The position numbers and the translations under genes are program-made. Below the pieces are notes generated by a model. The model made no database searches and was not told the origin of the DNA. It worked only from the letters and a program-made list of their open reading frames with translations. 64,000 bases of DNA, from the NCBI RefSeq assembly GCF_009380155.1, contig NZ_WHUV01000001.1:744001-808000 (forward strand), given 5' to 3'. The DNA comes from Pseudomonas piscis. Lineage in GTDB: Bacteria > Pseudomonadota > Gammaproteobacteria > Pseudomonadales > Pseudomonadaceae. Positions 1-9,400 of this stretch are shown here, in pieces. Numbering within the stretch: the stretch's first letter is position 1; every line of letters begins with the position of its first letter.

Positions 1-850
1 TGATGTGCCAGCGCCGCCAGAACTCGGTGATCGACTGGCTGATGTAGGGCTGCTTGAAGTTCTCCATGAAGCGAAAGCCCATCATCAACCCCAGGCCGAT
101 GGCCATGTCGCTGTAGCCGGAGAAGTCGAAGTACAGCTGCGCGGTGTAGGCCAGGGCGCCCAGCCAGGCGTCACCCGTGGTGGGGTGTTGCAGGGCGAAG
201 CAATGGTCGGCGACCACCGCCAGGGTGTCGGCGATGAACACCTTCTTGATGAAGCCCTGCATGAAGCGCGTGCAGCCTTCGGAGAACTTGTCCAGGGTGT
301 GGGTGCGATGGTTGAACTGGTCCGCCAGGTCGCGAAAGCGCAATACGGGGCCGGCGATCAGGTGCGGGAAGATCGCCACGAACGCCGCGAAGTCGATCAG
401 GTTGCGGGTCGCCGGGGTGTCGCCGCGATAGACGTCGATGATGTAGCTGATGGACTCGAAGATGTAGAACGAGATACCGATCGGCAACAGCACGTGGGTC
501 AGGATGAACGGCTCCAGGCCCATGGAGGTCATGATCGCGTTGAGGCTCTCGACGCCGAAGTTGGCGTACTTGAAGTAGCCGAGGATGCACAGGTCAACCG
601 CCACTCCCAACAGCAGCCAGCGCTGGGCGGGCCTGGTCCTGACGCCGGCGGCGCCGACCTTCAGGCCGATCCAGTAGTTCCACAAGGTGACCGCGGCGAA
701 CAGCGCGAGGAAGTCCACCCGCCACCAGGCGTAGAACACGTAGCTGGCGATCAGCAGCAACAGGTTGCGATAGCGTTGCCCGCTCAAGTAGTACAAGCCG
801 AGGAACACCGGCAAGAACAGGAACAGGAACACATTGGATGAGAAAACCAT
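1..850 (-). CDS. algI: AlgI, alginate O-acetyltransferase (MBOAT), 3' part outside window
   Basis: Inner-membrane protein of the MBOAT family that passes acetyl groups across the membrane for O-acetylation of mannuronate residues, working with AlgJ, AlgF and AlgX. About 283 codons are visible, beginning MVFSSNVFLFLFLPVFLG and running off the left edge. Several hydrophobic segments are visible, as is a conserved stretch with PHLIAGPVLRFRDL near residue 165. The catalytic His of the family lies further on and cannot be seen. The start at 850 has a GGAG about 8 bases upstream. It is the last visible gene of the alginate operon and is separated from algL by an unusual 210-base gap. Identification rests on sequence plus position. 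Confidence 0.93.
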   Translation of the reverse strand, partial: MVFSSNVFLFLFLPVFLGLYYLSGQRYRNLLLLIASYVFYAWWRVDFLALFAAVTLWNYWIGLKVGAAGVRTRPAQRWLLLGVAVDLCILGYFKYANFGVESLNAIMTSMGLEPFILTHVLLPIGISFYIFESISYIIDVYRGDTPATRNLIDFAAFVAIFPHLIAGPVLRFRDLADQFNHRTHTLDKFSEGCTRFMQGFIKKVFIADTLAVVADHCFALQHPTTGDAWLGALAYTAQLYFDFSGYSDMAIGLGLMMGFRFMENFKQPYISQSITEFWRRWHI

Positions 851-1060
851 CCCGAGCTCTCCATGTTTAACCAATAGTCAGGGGCCGCAGCCCCCCCAAA
901 CCCCCCCGTGGAAAACCATGGGAGGCGTATTGCATTCATCTCGCCCTGTAGCCACTGCCGGGGCGCCGCTCTTGAGGGCCCTGGAAGGCTCTTCGAGCCT
1001 TGGCGCAGCCTCGCTGGAGTTCGGCAGCGGCTACAGGTATTGCGTCTTGAGGTCCAGGTA
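851..1060 (-). other. algL-algI intergenic region with REPIN and G tracts
   Basis: This 210-base gap lies inside the alginate operon. It contains an inverted repeat pair (945-960 and 1022-1037) and, nearer algI, two runs of seven C on the plus strand (891-897 and 901-907), which are seven-G runs in the mRNA. No ORF reads well here. Both signals would be part of the polycistronic transcript between algL and algI. Confidence 0.7.
945..1037. repeat. REPIN-like inverted repeat (CCTGTAGCCaCTGCCG ... CGGCAGCGGCTACAGG)
   Basis: Two 16-base arms at 945-960 and 1022-1037 are reverse complements with a single mismatch and are separated by 61 bases. The core CGGCAGCGGCTACA resembles Pseudomonas REP sequences, and the two-arm layout resembles a REPIN. 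The same 14-base core recurs inside the algE coding region at 6769-6782. Confidence 0.75.
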
Positions 1061-2185
1061 TCACGAGCCCTTCTTGCCCTTCTCGAAGGCCGGGTCGTAG
1101 ACCTTGGTCAGGTCACCGCCCAGCCGGAAGGTCTTGAACGGCTGCATCTGGTGCTTGCGTTCCAGCACATCCGGGGCGCAGGTGTAGAGGCTGCAGAAGG
1201 GCTCGAGCCAGGCGAATTTCGCGTCGACCTTGAGATCGGTCATGTCCTGCTGCTTGCCGTTCTTGCGCTCGAAGGTGTCCGGGTCCTTGACCCCGGCCAG
1301 CACCCGCTCGCCCAGGCGCTTGAGCGCGCCGTGGTTTTCCTGGCGCAGATCGACGCCGTTGACCTGGGCGAAGCTGGCGATCATCGCCAGCGGCGGCAGG
1401 GCGTAGTTGTGGTAGGCCAGGGCCCGTTGCTGGCGCTTGAGTTCGTTGGGCAGGTAGCCATCGGCGTCGACCTGGCCTGCGCCGACCTTGTACTCCTTGA
1501 CGGCCCAGTCGAACAGGTCGCGGCGGTTGGTGGCCACGGCGGTGGCCATCACCGACCAGGCGGCCCAGTAGGAATGGTTGTTGGTCTTGTCCAGGGGCAG
1601 GTTGTCCCAGTCGCTGACCACCTGGTCGGCCATCTTGCCGAACCAGGCCTCGATCTTCTGCGCCTGCTCCTGGTGAGTGGCCAGGGGATGGGAATCGGAG
1701 AACTTCAGCCGCAGGTAGGCCGAGGCCATGCTGCCCAGGGCCCATTTGCGCATGGACTTGCCGGTGTGGTTGAAGTCCCTGGACATCAGCGCGTCGGCCT
1801 GGGCCCAGGCACTGAGCCAGTTCAGGGTGCAGTCCAGCTGTTGCGGACGACCGTCGCGCATGAACTGCATGACCTGCTTGCTGGTGCCGCGCTCGATCTT
1901 GGTGATGTCTGCGGTGCTGTCATGGAAGGCCTGCTGCGATTGCACGTTGAGGGTCGCGCGCGCCTTGTCCGAGCCTTCGTACTTGCTGCGAAACTGCAGG
2001 GCGCCGGTGTAGGGCGCCGGCATCGCATCGCAGCCGTCGCTGTTGTCGCTGGTCTTGAACTTGTCTACCGGGGCGTAGTAGCCCTGGGGCGGACGCAGCG
2101 GCGCGGCGGCCTGGGCACTGCCGGCGACCATCGCCAGGCCCAGCAGGCCCGGTATCAGTAGTTGTGTCACGCGTGTGCTTTGCAT
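1061..2185 (-). CDS. algL: AlgL, periplasmic alginate lyase (PL5)
   Basis: Poly-mannuronate lyase of polysaccharide lyase family 5. It works in the periplasm, clearing alginate that fails to be exported. The protein is 374 residues, as usual for the family, with a signal peptide (residues 1-27, cleaved after GSAQAA). The catalytic motif NNHSYW is at about 202-207 and YHNYALPPL is near 258. The ATG at 2185 follows a GAGG about 8 bases upstream that overlaps the algX stop, so translation is probably coupled. Longer readings upstream in this frame run antisense-like through algX and are not the gene. Confidence 0.97.
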   Translation of the reverse strand: MQSTRVTQLLIPGLLGLAMVAGSAQAAAPLRPPQGYYAPVDKFKTSDNSDGCDAMPAPYTGALQFRSKYEGSDKARATLNVQSQQAFHDSTADITKIERGTSKQVMQFMRDGRPQQLDCTLNWLSAWAQADALMSRDFNHTGKSMRKWALGSMASAYLRLKFSDSHPLATHQEQAQKIEAWFGKMADQVVSDWDNLPLDKTNNHSYWAAWSVMATAVATNRRDLFDWAVKEYKVGAGQVDADGYLPNELKRQQRALAYHNYALPPLAMIASFAQVNGVDLRQENHGALKRLGERVLAGVKDPDTFERKNGKQQDMTDLKVDAKFAWLEPFCSLYTCAPDVLERKHQMQPFKTFRLGGDLTKVYDPAFEKGKKGS

Positions 2186-2193
2186 GGATAACC

Positions 2194-3642
2194 TCACTGC
2201 CCGATCTGCGCGGTACGTTGCTCGGCGCTCGGGAACACGTTGCGTTTGCAGATTTTCGCTTCGACCTTCTGCCCGGCGGTGCCGGCCTCGGGGCCCTGGA
2301 TTTCCACCGCCAGCAGGTTTTGCGCGGCCCAGTCCTCGTCGGTACGCAGTTCGAAGGCGAAGCGCCCGTCGGTGTCGGATGTCTCCGGTTTTTCGATCTT
2401 GATGTCCTCGTGCCGGCCGTTCATGTACCAGAGGGTGGCCTGCAGGGTTTTCACCGAGGTGTCGGCGAAGCGGATGTCCACCTGGTGGGCGCTGTTGCGC
2501 AGGTCCTTGTTCTGGCTGTTGACCAGCAGTTCGTTCTTGCCGGGCTTCAAGGTGGTGCTGGCGCTCATCTGCGCCGGCTTGCCTTCGCAGCCGTTGTCCA
2601 ACAGCGCCATCATCTGCCGGTAGATGGTCTCCTGGTCCAGGCGGTACAGCGGCGAGAACTCCCAGATCAGGATCTTCGGCGGGTTCTTCTGGAACTCCTC
2701 GCTGCCCAGGTATTGCAGCATCGAGCCTTCCAGGCCGCCGCCGGGGAAGGCGACGTTGAGGATGTCGGCACCGATGGCCTCTTCCAGGAAACCGGCGAAG
2801 TTGTAGTTCTTGCCGCTGTGGCTGGTGCCCACCAGGGTGATCTGCGGGTTGCCGGAGTCGCCGAACAGATCGCCATCGCTGGCCTCGCCCTTGGGTTCGG
2901 TGGTGAACTGGTCCATGTACTGGATCGCATAGCTGGTGCCGCACAGCTGCCCGGCCATGTTGTGCAGGGTGCCGGTCTTGCCCATGCGCCCGGACTTGTG
3001 GGTCTCGAACTCGCGCCGGGGAATGTCGGCGAACGCCGGCAGGTGCTTGACCTTGTCGGCGACGATCCGCGCCGTGCGTTGGGCGCCGTAGGGGGTCCAG
3101 TGCTGGTCCCCACGGAAGTAGAAGTCGTGGGCCGGCAGGGTCTCGGGCAATTGCTCGTCGGTCAGCGGCGACAGGTCCGGGACCACGTAGCCCATCTGCG
3201 CGAAACGCCCGAGCATGGCCTTGTAGTTGGCCAGGGCCTTGTCGTAGTCGAAGCGGGCCTTGTCCGCCGGGTTGAGCTTGTTGCGGTTCACCAGGCCGCG
3301 GGTCGGCTGGTAGACCACCACCAGCTCCACGCCCTTGCTCTTGAAGGCTTCGTGCAACTGCTTGAGACGGCGATAGCCTTCGGGTGTGGTGTTGAACTCG
3401 GTACGCAAATCTTCCTGGGTACGGAACAGCCAGTCGCCCTGGGCCTGTACCAGGGTGGTGAAGTTCTGCTGGTAGCGGGTCACGTAGTTCTTCGCATCGT
3501 GGGCGGCCGGGCACAGGTTGCAGCACGGCTCGGCCTTGAACGACGGCGCGGCGACCTCATCGGCCCGGGCCGTGGCGCTGGCGGCGAGGATGCCCGCGGC
3601 GAGGGCCGACAAGCCCAGGAATTTGATCAAGTGTGGGTGCAT
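2194..3642 (-). CDS. algX: AlgX, periplasmic alginate O-acetyltransferase / scaffold
   Basis: Acetylates alginate in the periplasm with AlgI, AlgJ and AlgF, and is part of the secretion complex. It is 482 residues with a signal peptide ending near SATARA, followed by a SGNH-like domain and a C-terminal carbohydrate-binding module. The catalytic triad expected from the P. aeruginosa protein is visible: D179 and H181 in GDQHW and S274 in VGTSHSG. A Cys pair lies at CCNLC near residue 40. An upstream in-frame ATG at 3651 is only 2 bases from the GAGG, so 3642, with about 9 bases of spacing, is preferred. It nearly abuts algG and algL. Confidence 0.96.
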   Translation of the reverse strand: MHPHLIKFLGLSALAAGILAASATARADEVAAPSFKAEPCCNLCPAAHDAKNYVTRYQQNFTTLVQAQGDWLFRTQEDLRTEFNTTPEGYRRLKQLHEAFKSKGVELVVVYQPTRGLVNRNKLNPADKARFDYDKALANYKAMLGRFAQMGYVVPDLSPLTDEQLPETLPAHDFYFRGDQHWTPYGAQRTARIVADKVKHLPAFADIPRREFETHKSGRMGKTGTLHNMAGQLCGTSYAIQYMDQFTTEPKGEASDGDLFGDSGNPQITLVGTSHSGKNYNFAGFLEEAIGADILNVAFPGGGLEGSMLQYLGSEEFQKNPPKILIWEFSPLYRLDQETIYRQMMALLDNGCEGKPAQMSASTTLKPGKNELLVNSQNKDLRNSAHQVDIRFADTSVKTLQATLWYMNGRHEDIKIEKPETSDTDGRFAFELRTDEDWAAQNLLAVEIQGPEAGTAGQKVEAKICKRNVFPSAEQRTAQIGQ

Positions 3643-3653
3643 GCAAGTCATCC

Positions 3654-5258
3654 TCAATCGCGCATTTCGGTCTGGCGTTCGACGGGGTCGATCAATACGG
3701 CTTTGCGCTGGCGTACCAGCAGGTCGAGAATTTCGTCCTGGCGCTCGCCCAGCACGCCGGAGAAGCTGATGCCGCTGCTCTTGGTCGGTGCCAGCATCGA
3801 CACCCGGTACAGCTCCACGCTCAGGGGCGAGTCGATGGACATCGGTCCGCTGCCGTTGGCCGCCAGCTCGCCGCCGACCACGATCAGCGAGACCTGGGCA
3901 TCGAACGGGTCGAGCTTGATGTCGCGGTCGGTGTTGGTCAGGTCCTTGATGTGGCCGTAGACCCCGGTCAGGCCGTTGGCCATGGCGACGTTCTCGTAGA
4001 GGCGGATGTTGACGCTGTTGCGGATGCGGATGCCGTGGCGGCGGTTGCTGACTACCTTGTTGCCGTAGATCAGGTTGTCGGCACTCTCGTAGAGGGTGAT
4101 GCCGTCGGTGTGGTTGCGGTAGATCTCGTTGTAGGCGATCAGGTTGTTGATGCTGTTGCGGTCGATCACCAGCCCCGAGAGGTGGTTGTCGTAGCTGCGG
4201 TTGTTGAAGATGAAGCTGTCGTTCACCTCCCGGGAAATGATGATGCCGTGCTTCTTCCGGGTGCCGTAGACGGTGTTCTCGGCAATGATCAGGCCATGGG
4301 AACGGTCGTGGGGGTCGATGCCGTAGACGATGTTGTCGCGGTAGGTATTGCCCTTGAGCACGAAGCCTTCGGTCTCGTAGCAATAGAAGCCGTACCACAT
4401 GTCCGAGAACTCCGAACCGATGATCCAGCCGGTGGGCTCGGGGCGCTTGAGCACCTTGGCCATGTTCGGCGTGTACTGGGAAATGCTCACCCCGTAGGAC
4501 TTGGAATTGGCGTAGCCGAAGCTCGCCATCTTGCTGTTGGCGATGTAGGTCTGGGTGCCGCCCCAGGCCAGCAAGAAGGGGCGAAATTCCTTGGCCGAGC
4601 GGAAGGTCGCCGGGCCGTTGTCCTTCTCGCGCCAGCCGGTGACCTGGGTGTCGCGCACGAACAGCTGGCCATCGTTGACCAGGAACGCGCCGGCTTCCTG
4701 GGACAGGCGCAGCTCGCGGGTCTGCTGGTCGATCTCCAGGATGCCGTGGCGCCCGACCACGATCGGCAGGCGGGCCAGGTAGACCCCAGGGGCGGTTTCG
4801 CTGATGTACTGCTTGGGCAGCTTGCCTGCCAGGTCCTTGAGGTTGACGTAGCCATCGTCGACGAAGATCGCCTGGGGAATGCCGTGCTGGCGCACCACCC
4901 ATTCGGCCATCTTGTTGTCGCCGCCGATGAAGTCCTTCAGGGCGTCTTCCTGCATCATCCGCCGCACGCTGATCTTGCCCGGCTTGCTGCGCACGATCTT
5001 CGCCGCCACGGCTTCGGCGGTGTAGCCGGAGAGGTCGGGCAGGGTTGGCTTGGCCAGGGCCAGCGGTTCGGTGGGGGCGCTGCTGACGGTGTAGGTCTTG
5101 GCTTGTTGCAGCTCCTTGACGACGGTCGGCGCCTTGGCCGTCTCGACGTTGCCCAGGGCCGTGCCGCTGGCCAGCAGCAGGGCACCGGCCAGCAGGCCCA
5201 GGGAGCCTTTGTGCAGCGGGGTGTGGGGATGGCGATGCATCTGGGGGACTCCGTTCAT
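3654..5258 (-). CDS. algG: AlgG, mannuronan C5-epimerase
   Basis: Periplasmic enzyme that turns mannuronate into guluronate in the growing alginate chain and helps protect the chain from AlgL. It has 534 residues with an N-terminal signal sequence, then a right-handed beta-helix shown by the repeated N-x-I/L and G-rich turns between about 290 and 460. The catalytic DPHDRSHG motif is at residues 315-322. The start at 5258 has GAGG about 6 bases upstream overlapping the algE stop. A second ATG at 5240 with its own GGAG is an alternative. It sits between algE and algX in the usual order. Confidence 0.96.
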   Translation of the reverse strand: MNGVPQMHRHPHTPLHKGSLGLLAGALLLASGTALGNVETAKAPTVVKELQQAKTYTVSSAPTEPLALAKPTLPDLSGYTAEAVAAKIVRSKPGKISVRRMMQEDALKDFIGGDNKMAEWVVRQHGIPQAIFVDDGYVNLKDLAGKLPKQYISETAPGVYLARLPIVVGRHGILEIDQQTRELRLSQEAGAFLVNDGQLFVRDTQVTGWREKDNGPATFRSAKEFRPFLLAWGGTQTYIANSKMASFGYANSKSYGVSISQYTPNMAKVLKRPEPTGWIIGSEFSDMWYGFYCYETEGFVLKGNTYRDNIVYGIDPHDRSHGLIIAENTVYGTRKKHGIIISREVNDSFIFNNRSYDNHLSGLVIDRNSINNLIAYNEIYRNHTDGITLYESADNLIYGNKVVSNRRHGIRIRNSVNIRLYENVAMANGLTGVYGHIKDLTNTDRDIKLDPFDAQVSLIVVGGELAANGSGPMSIDSPLSVELYRVSMLAPTKSSGISFSGVLGERQDEILDLLVRQRKAVLIDPVERQTEMRD

Positions 5259-5266
5259 GGTTGGCC

Positions 5267-6802
5267 TCAGAAGCGCCAGATCACGTCGATGAAGGCGCGG
5301 TGCATATAGGAGTCGACGTCCTTGCCATAGGCGTCGCCGGGCTTGAACACGCCCCCGCGAAAACGCACCAGGGCCGCGGGCTCGTCGATCGACTGGCTCA
5401 GGGCCGCCGGCAACAGGCCTTGCTTGAAGTACTTGGTGACCACCAGGTCCATCTCCTGGCCAAGGTCCTTCTTGCCGTCTTGCAGGGGGAGCGAGGTGCT
5501 GCCCAGCAGGGCGCCGGTGGTGTCGTCGTAGTCGTTGTGCACGGCATTGATGCCATTGCTGCCCACCGGCTTGTTGCCGTCCACGCGCCAGAACTTGTGG
5601 TAGACCAGGCTGGCGTCGTAGTCCTCGCGCAACTGCCAGGAGCCGAACAGGGTGGCGGTCTGGGTGTTGTTCAGCTCGCCACGAAAGGCTTCGCCGAAAC
5701 GGTGCACCCGCGAGCGGGTGCCGGTGAAATTGGAGCGGTTGCTTTGCAGGCCGTTCTGCTCGTACTCGGCGCTGGCCCGGGCATAGGCCGCGCCCACTTG
5801 CCAGTTCGGGTCCAGGCGCAGGCGCACGCCCAGGTCGGTGGCCCAGCCGTCGAGGTTTTCACCACGCTTGGCCTGGGTCGGGCGGCTGCCGTCGGCGTTC
5901 AGCGGGTTGACCGTGTCGCGGTCGCCGCGCATGCCGGTGAGGCTGGCCCAGTAGTTGACAGTGTTGGTGTTGCGCCAGTTGTAGGCGTCGCTGTTGGCCT
6001 CCAGGCCGAGCCAGGTCAGGTCGCCGTTCTGCTTCTTGTCCAGCGGGTCGCTGGCGACTCCGGGCTCGGCATAGTCGAGCTTGCCGTCATCGTGGGTATG
6101 GTGGGCGCGAATGCCCACCCACTGGCCGGGCGTCCACTGGTAGGCGACGTCGGCGTAGGCGTGCAGGCGGTCCTTGTCCTTGGGCGCCAGTTCCTTGAGG
6201 TCGGTGCGGTATTCGCTGAAGCGCTCGGCCAGGCCCAGGTTGGCCCGCAGCAGGGTGGTGTCGAAGGTCCAGTTCAGCGCCTCGATGTTGGTGTCGCGCC
6301 ATTGGCCATCGTCGTTGCGCAAACGCTGGCGGCCGAACTTCAGTTGCTCGCCGGGGTAGGCGGTGAAGCCGCTGTAGCCGACCCAGAATTCGCGCAGGGC
6401 CAGGTAGTTCTTCTTGGCCTTGCGGTCGTCGTTGGCCGACTGCTGGCTGGCATCGTCGCTGGATTGTTGCAGGGTGTCGGTCTCGATCACGTCGGTGGAG
6501 GTCACCGCCTGGCCCATGGCATAGGCGCTCCAGTTGCCGCTTTCGCCATAGACCCAGGGACGCAGGTCCAGGCCGATGCCGTTGACGTCGCCGCCACGCT
6601 GGGTACCCAGGTCGCGGTCGTCCTCGGATTGCGCGGTGATCTTCACTTCCAGGCCGAAGTTCTTGGTTTCGCTCAGTGCCGCGAAAGAGGGTGTCGACCA
6701 GGCCAGGGCGACGCCCAGGGCCATGCCCAGTTTCGACAGGCGCAAGGGGGCTTGGCGGTCGCAGCCTGCGGCAGCGGCTACAAGGTGAGTAGAGCGTTTC
6801 AT
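5267..6802 (-). CDS. algE: AlgE, outer-membrane alginate exporter
   Basis: Outer-membrane beta-barrel through which alginate leaves the cell, acting with AlgK. It is 511 residues. The mature part, from about residue 42 (after TPSFA), matches the family, including RFGRQRLR and the C-terminal Phe typical of outer-membrane barrels (DVIWRF). The start at 6802 overlaps the algK stop by ATGA and has a GAGGA 7 bases upstream, so it is well supported. Oddly, residues about 7-15 (LVAAAAGCD) are encoded by a REP-like sequence at 6761-6782, giving a long n-region before the hydrophobic core MALGVALAW. An internal Met at residue 27 could serve as a minimal signal-peptide start but has no better ribosome site. 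Confidence 0.96.
   Translation of the reverse strand: MKRSTHLVAAAAGCDRQAPLRLSKLGMALGVALAWSTPSFAALSETKNFGLEVKITAQSEDDRDLGTQRGGDVNGIGLDLRPWVYGESGNWSAYAMGQAVTSTDVIETDTLQQSSDDASQQSANDDRKAKKNYLALREFWVGYSGFTAYPGEQLKFGRQRLRNDDGQWRDTNIEALNWTFDTTLLRANLGLAERFSEYRTDLKELAPKDKDRLHAYADVAYQWTPGQWVGIRAHHTHDDGKLDYAEPGVASDPLDKKQNGDLTWLGLEANSDAYNWRNTNTVNYWASLTGMRGDRDTVNPLNADGSRPTQAKRGENLDGWATDLGVRLRLDPNWQVGAAYARASAEYEQNGLQSNRSNFTGTRSRVHRFGEAFRGELNNTQTATLFGSWQLREDYDASLVYHKFWRVDGNKPVGSNGINAVHNDYDDTTGALLGSTSLPLQDGKKDLGQEMDLVVTKYFKQGLLPAALSQSIDEPAALVRFRGGVFKPGDAYGKDVDSYMHRAFIDVIWRF
6761..6782. repeat. REP-like half-element inside algE signal-peptide codons
   Basis: The plus-strand sequence gcagcctgcggcagcggcta followed by ca fits the core of Pseudomonas REP sequences and shares 14 bases (CGGCAGCGGCTACA) with the REPIN arm at 1022-1037. 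Here it lies within the algE open reading frame, where it is read on the minus strand as V-A-A-A-A-G-C. Confidence 0.65.
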
Positions 6803-8193
6803 AGGGATTCCTCGCCGTCTTCTTCCTGCAGGGCCTGCAGTTGCAGCGTGCTCTGGGCCAGGGTGCCGCGCACGGCCTGTTCCTGTTGCAGCAGGCGCTG
6901 GGCTTCGGCGCGTTGGCCGGGGGGCAGTTGTTCATCGAGTTGCTGGGCCAGTTCATTGGCCTGGGGGGTGTCCTGGACCTTGGCCAACTGGCTGAAGACG
7001 TAGGCATTGACCGGGTCGGGGCGGGTACCGCGGCCCTGGGAAAACAGCTGGGCAATGGCGAAGTCGGCGCTGTTCTGGCCGTTGCGGGCGGCGGTCAGCA
7101 GATGGTCCAGGGCCTTTTGCGGATACACCTGGCCCAGGTAGCCACGGCGGTAGATCTGGCCCAGGTAGTAGTCGGCGGCGACCTCGCGGCCCTGGGCTTG
7201 CTTGAAGTGTTGCTCGGCCACCTTGGCATCGGCCGGCACCCACTTGCCCTCGTAGTAGAGCTTGCCCAGCAGCAGTTCGGCGCGGGGCTGGTCGGCGGCG
7301 CGGCCGTTGTCCAGGTACTTCATCATCTGTTCGACGTCGCCCAGTTCGGGGAAGTCGTAGAGCAGTTGCGCCAGGCTGACCCAGGACGCCGGGTACACCG
7401 GGGCCACTTGCTCGAGCAGGGCCTGGGCGGTTTTCTCGTCGGGCTTGCCGAGGCTGGCGTCGCCCAGGACCCGGGCCACGCTGTCGACCCGCTGGGCGCT
7501 GACGGCGCCACGGCCATGGCTGGCTTGCAGTTGCTTGACCAGCTCGGCTTGCTGCTCGGCCTGGCCGCGTTTCTGGTAGACGGTGGCCAGCTCGACGTAG
7601 CAGATGTCGGTGCTGTTCAGGGACGCCTTGCAGATCTTCTCAACCTCGTCCAGGTGCTGGTCGTAGGTGCCCTGGGTCCGATACAGCAGGACCTGGGCCA
7701 GCCCGGCCTCGGGGTAGCCGGCGGCGCGCCATTGGCCGATCTGCCGCTGGGCGTCGACGTTGGGGAAGCTGTGGGGATATTGCAGGTAGAGCATCGCCAG
7801 GGGGATCAGGGTGTTGCCTTCGCCGTTGGCGAAGGCCTTCTTCAGCAGGCCCTCGGCTTCGTGCTGTTCGGCTTCGCTGGCCCCGGGCTTGGTCGCCAGC
7901 AACCGGCCCAGGCGCGCCTGGGCCCGTGGCGAGGTATCGGCGGCGGCGCGGTAGGTGGCCTCGGCCTGCTTGATCTGCGCCGGGTCGCGGCTCTCCACCT
8001 GGATATCCGCCAGGCCCACTTGCGCCTCGCTATAACCCAGGTCCGCCAGCTGGCGATAGTTCTGCTGGGCCAGGGCGGTGTCGCCGCGCTTGAGGGCTTC
8101 GTTGGCCAGGCGCTGGTCCGGCAGGCCGGCGCAACCGGCCAGGGCCAGGGCGGCCACCAAAGGCAACACCGCGAGTTGAGTAGGCGTGTTCAT
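6799..8193 (-). CDS. algK: AlgK, outer-membrane lipoprotein of alginate export
   Basis: Lipoprotein of TPR/Sel1-like repeats that helps AlgE assemble and links it to the periplasmic alginate machinery. It has 464 residues. The lipobox LAGC places the acylated Cys at residue 21. Helical repeats follow, for example [30 protein letters not shown] and [16 protein letters not shown]. It starts 2 bases after the alg44 stop and its own stop overlaps the algE start, so the three genes are translationally linked. Confidence 0.95.
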   Translation of the reverse strand: MNTPTQLAVLPLVAALALAGCAGLPDQRLANEALKRGDTALAQQNYRQLADLGYSEAQVGLADIQVESRDPAQIKQAEATYRAAADTSPRAQARLGRLLATKPGASEAEQHEAEGLLKKAFANGEGNTLIPLAMLYLQYPHSFPNVDAQRQIGQWRAAGYPEAGLAQVLLYRTQGTYDQHLDEVEKICKASLNSTDICYVELATVYQKRGQAEQQAELVKQLQASHGRGAVSAQRVDSVARVLGDASLGKPDEKTAQALLEQVAPVYPASWVSLAQLLYDFPELGDVEQMMKYLDNGRAADQPRAELLLGKLYYEGKWVPADAKVAEQHFKQAQGREVAADYYLGQIYRRGYLGQVYPQKALDHLLTAARNGQNSADFAIAQLFSQGRGTRPDPVNAYVFSQLAKVQDTPQANELAQQLDEQLPPGQRAEAQRLLQQEQAVRGTLAQSTLQLQALQEEDGEESL

Positions 8194-8195
8194 GG

Positions 8196-9365
8196 TTACA
8201 GACCCGCGGCCATGGCTTTGTCGATCAGCCAGTTCATCGAAGGCCCGCGGTCGCTGCTGACTTCCACCGGGCGGCCGGCGAACTCGCTGCCCAGGGGCGC
8301 GTCGGGCTTGATCTGCACGCGAATATCCGAAGACAGGTCGTTGCCGTTGAGGCTGGTGCTGCTGACGATGGTGCCGGTGCGCACCTGGTCCTCGCCGGCG
8401 ATCTGCAGGTTGACCTTGGTGCCCGGGCGCACGTCGCCGAACTGACGGTAGGAGAAGCGCGCCTCGACGGTGGCCAGGCTGCCCCGTGGCACCAGTTGGT
8501 AGATCACGTCGCCCTTGCTGGCGTACTGACCGTCGGCTACCAGTTGCTGGGCCACGGTGCAGTCGCAGGGCGAGGTCAGGGTGCCGGTCATCTGCTTGCC
8601 GAACAGCTCCTCGACCTTGGCCGGCTGTAGCTGGTTCTCGTCCAGGTGGCCCTTGAGCACATCCAGCATGCTGGTGCTGAAGCTGGCCAGGGGCGCGCCC
8701 TTGGCCACGTTGCCGTTGGCCTGCACCAGGCTTTGCACGGTGCCGTCGCGTGGCATGGTCACGTTCATCCCCGGCACGTTCACCAGGCCGGCCTCGGCGT
8801 GGCTGACGAAGTACATGCCATACACCGACTTGAGGATGAAGCCGAAGGCGGCCAGGCCGACGATGAAGATCCCGGCACTGAAGGTCACGGCCCGCAGGCG
8901 GCCCAGGGGGCTCATGCCGCTGCCGTTGTCCTTGGTCTTGCGCGCCTTGGTGAAGTTGTCGCGCTGCAGGGTGGCGAGCACGTCGCCCATGCTGACGATG
9001 TCGCCGGCCAGGTGCGAGGTGATCAGGTGGCGCAGGGTGGCGATGTCCTGGGGTTCCAGGTTCTGGAACTGGCAGCCGACGCGGCCGCTCTGGCGGTCGA
9101 AGGAGCGCACTTGCAGCTCCACGTCCATGGCCAGGCCGAGGTTGTCGATGACGAATTGCAGGCGGCCCTTGTGCACGCTGCCCACGGCCAGCAGTTGTTG
9201 CCCGGCGTTGAAGCTCAGGCCACCGGCGGAGAGGTCGTGGATCCGCACTTCCAGGGGCTTGGCCTCGGTGCCGAAGAAGCGCAGCTTGGCCGGGATCCTG
9301 ACCCGGGCGTGCTGGCGCTGGGCTTCGGATTCATGCACTACGTTGACGTTGACTGCGGTGTTCAT
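8196..9365 (-). CDS. alg44: Alg44, PilZ c-di-GMP receptor and polymerisation co-factor
   Basis: Inner-membrane protein needed for alginate polymerisation by Alg8 and the point at which cyclic di-GMP switches the system on. It has 389 residues. The cytoplasmic PilZ domain (about 15-115) has both binding motifs: R17xxxR21 and D44-L-S-A-G-G49. One membrane segment lies at about 158-178, followed by a periplasmic HlyD-like adaptor region (about 195-389). The start at 9365 has AGGA about 10 bases upstream, 35 bases after the alg8 stop. Confidence 0.96.
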   Translation of the reverse strand: MNTAVNVNVVHESEAQRQHARVRIPAKLRFFGTEAKPLEVRIHDLSAGGLSFNAGQQLLAVGSVHKGRLQFVIDNLGLAMDVELQVRSFDRQSGRVGCQFQNLEPQDIATLRHLITSHLAGDIVSMGDVLATLQRDNFTKARKTKDNGSGMSPLGRLRAVTFSAGIFIVGLAAFGFILKSVYGMYFVSHAEAGLVNVPGMNVTMPRDGTVQSLVQANGNVAKGAPLASFSTSMLDVLKGHLDENQLQPAKVEELFGKQMTGTLTSPCDCTVAQQLVADGQYASKGDVIYQLVPRGSLATVEARFSYRQFGDVRPGTKVNLQIAGEDQVRTGTIVSSTSLNGNDLSSDIRVQIKPDAPLGSEFAGRPVEVSSDRGPSMNWLIDKAMAAGL

Positions 9366-9400
9366 AGGGTCGATTTCCTAGTTCATTCAGGCAGGGCGGT

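Noticed and set aside
1061..3526. Extended algL reading of 821 codons
   Set aside because: Upstream part is an off-frame reading of algX; AlgL has a proper signal peptide and ribosome site at 2185.
2194..4902. 902-codon minus-strand ORF extending upstream of algX
   Set aside because: The in-frame part above 3651 lies over algG in a different frame with Arg/Pro/Gln-rich low-complexity sequence; the real gene begins at 3642.
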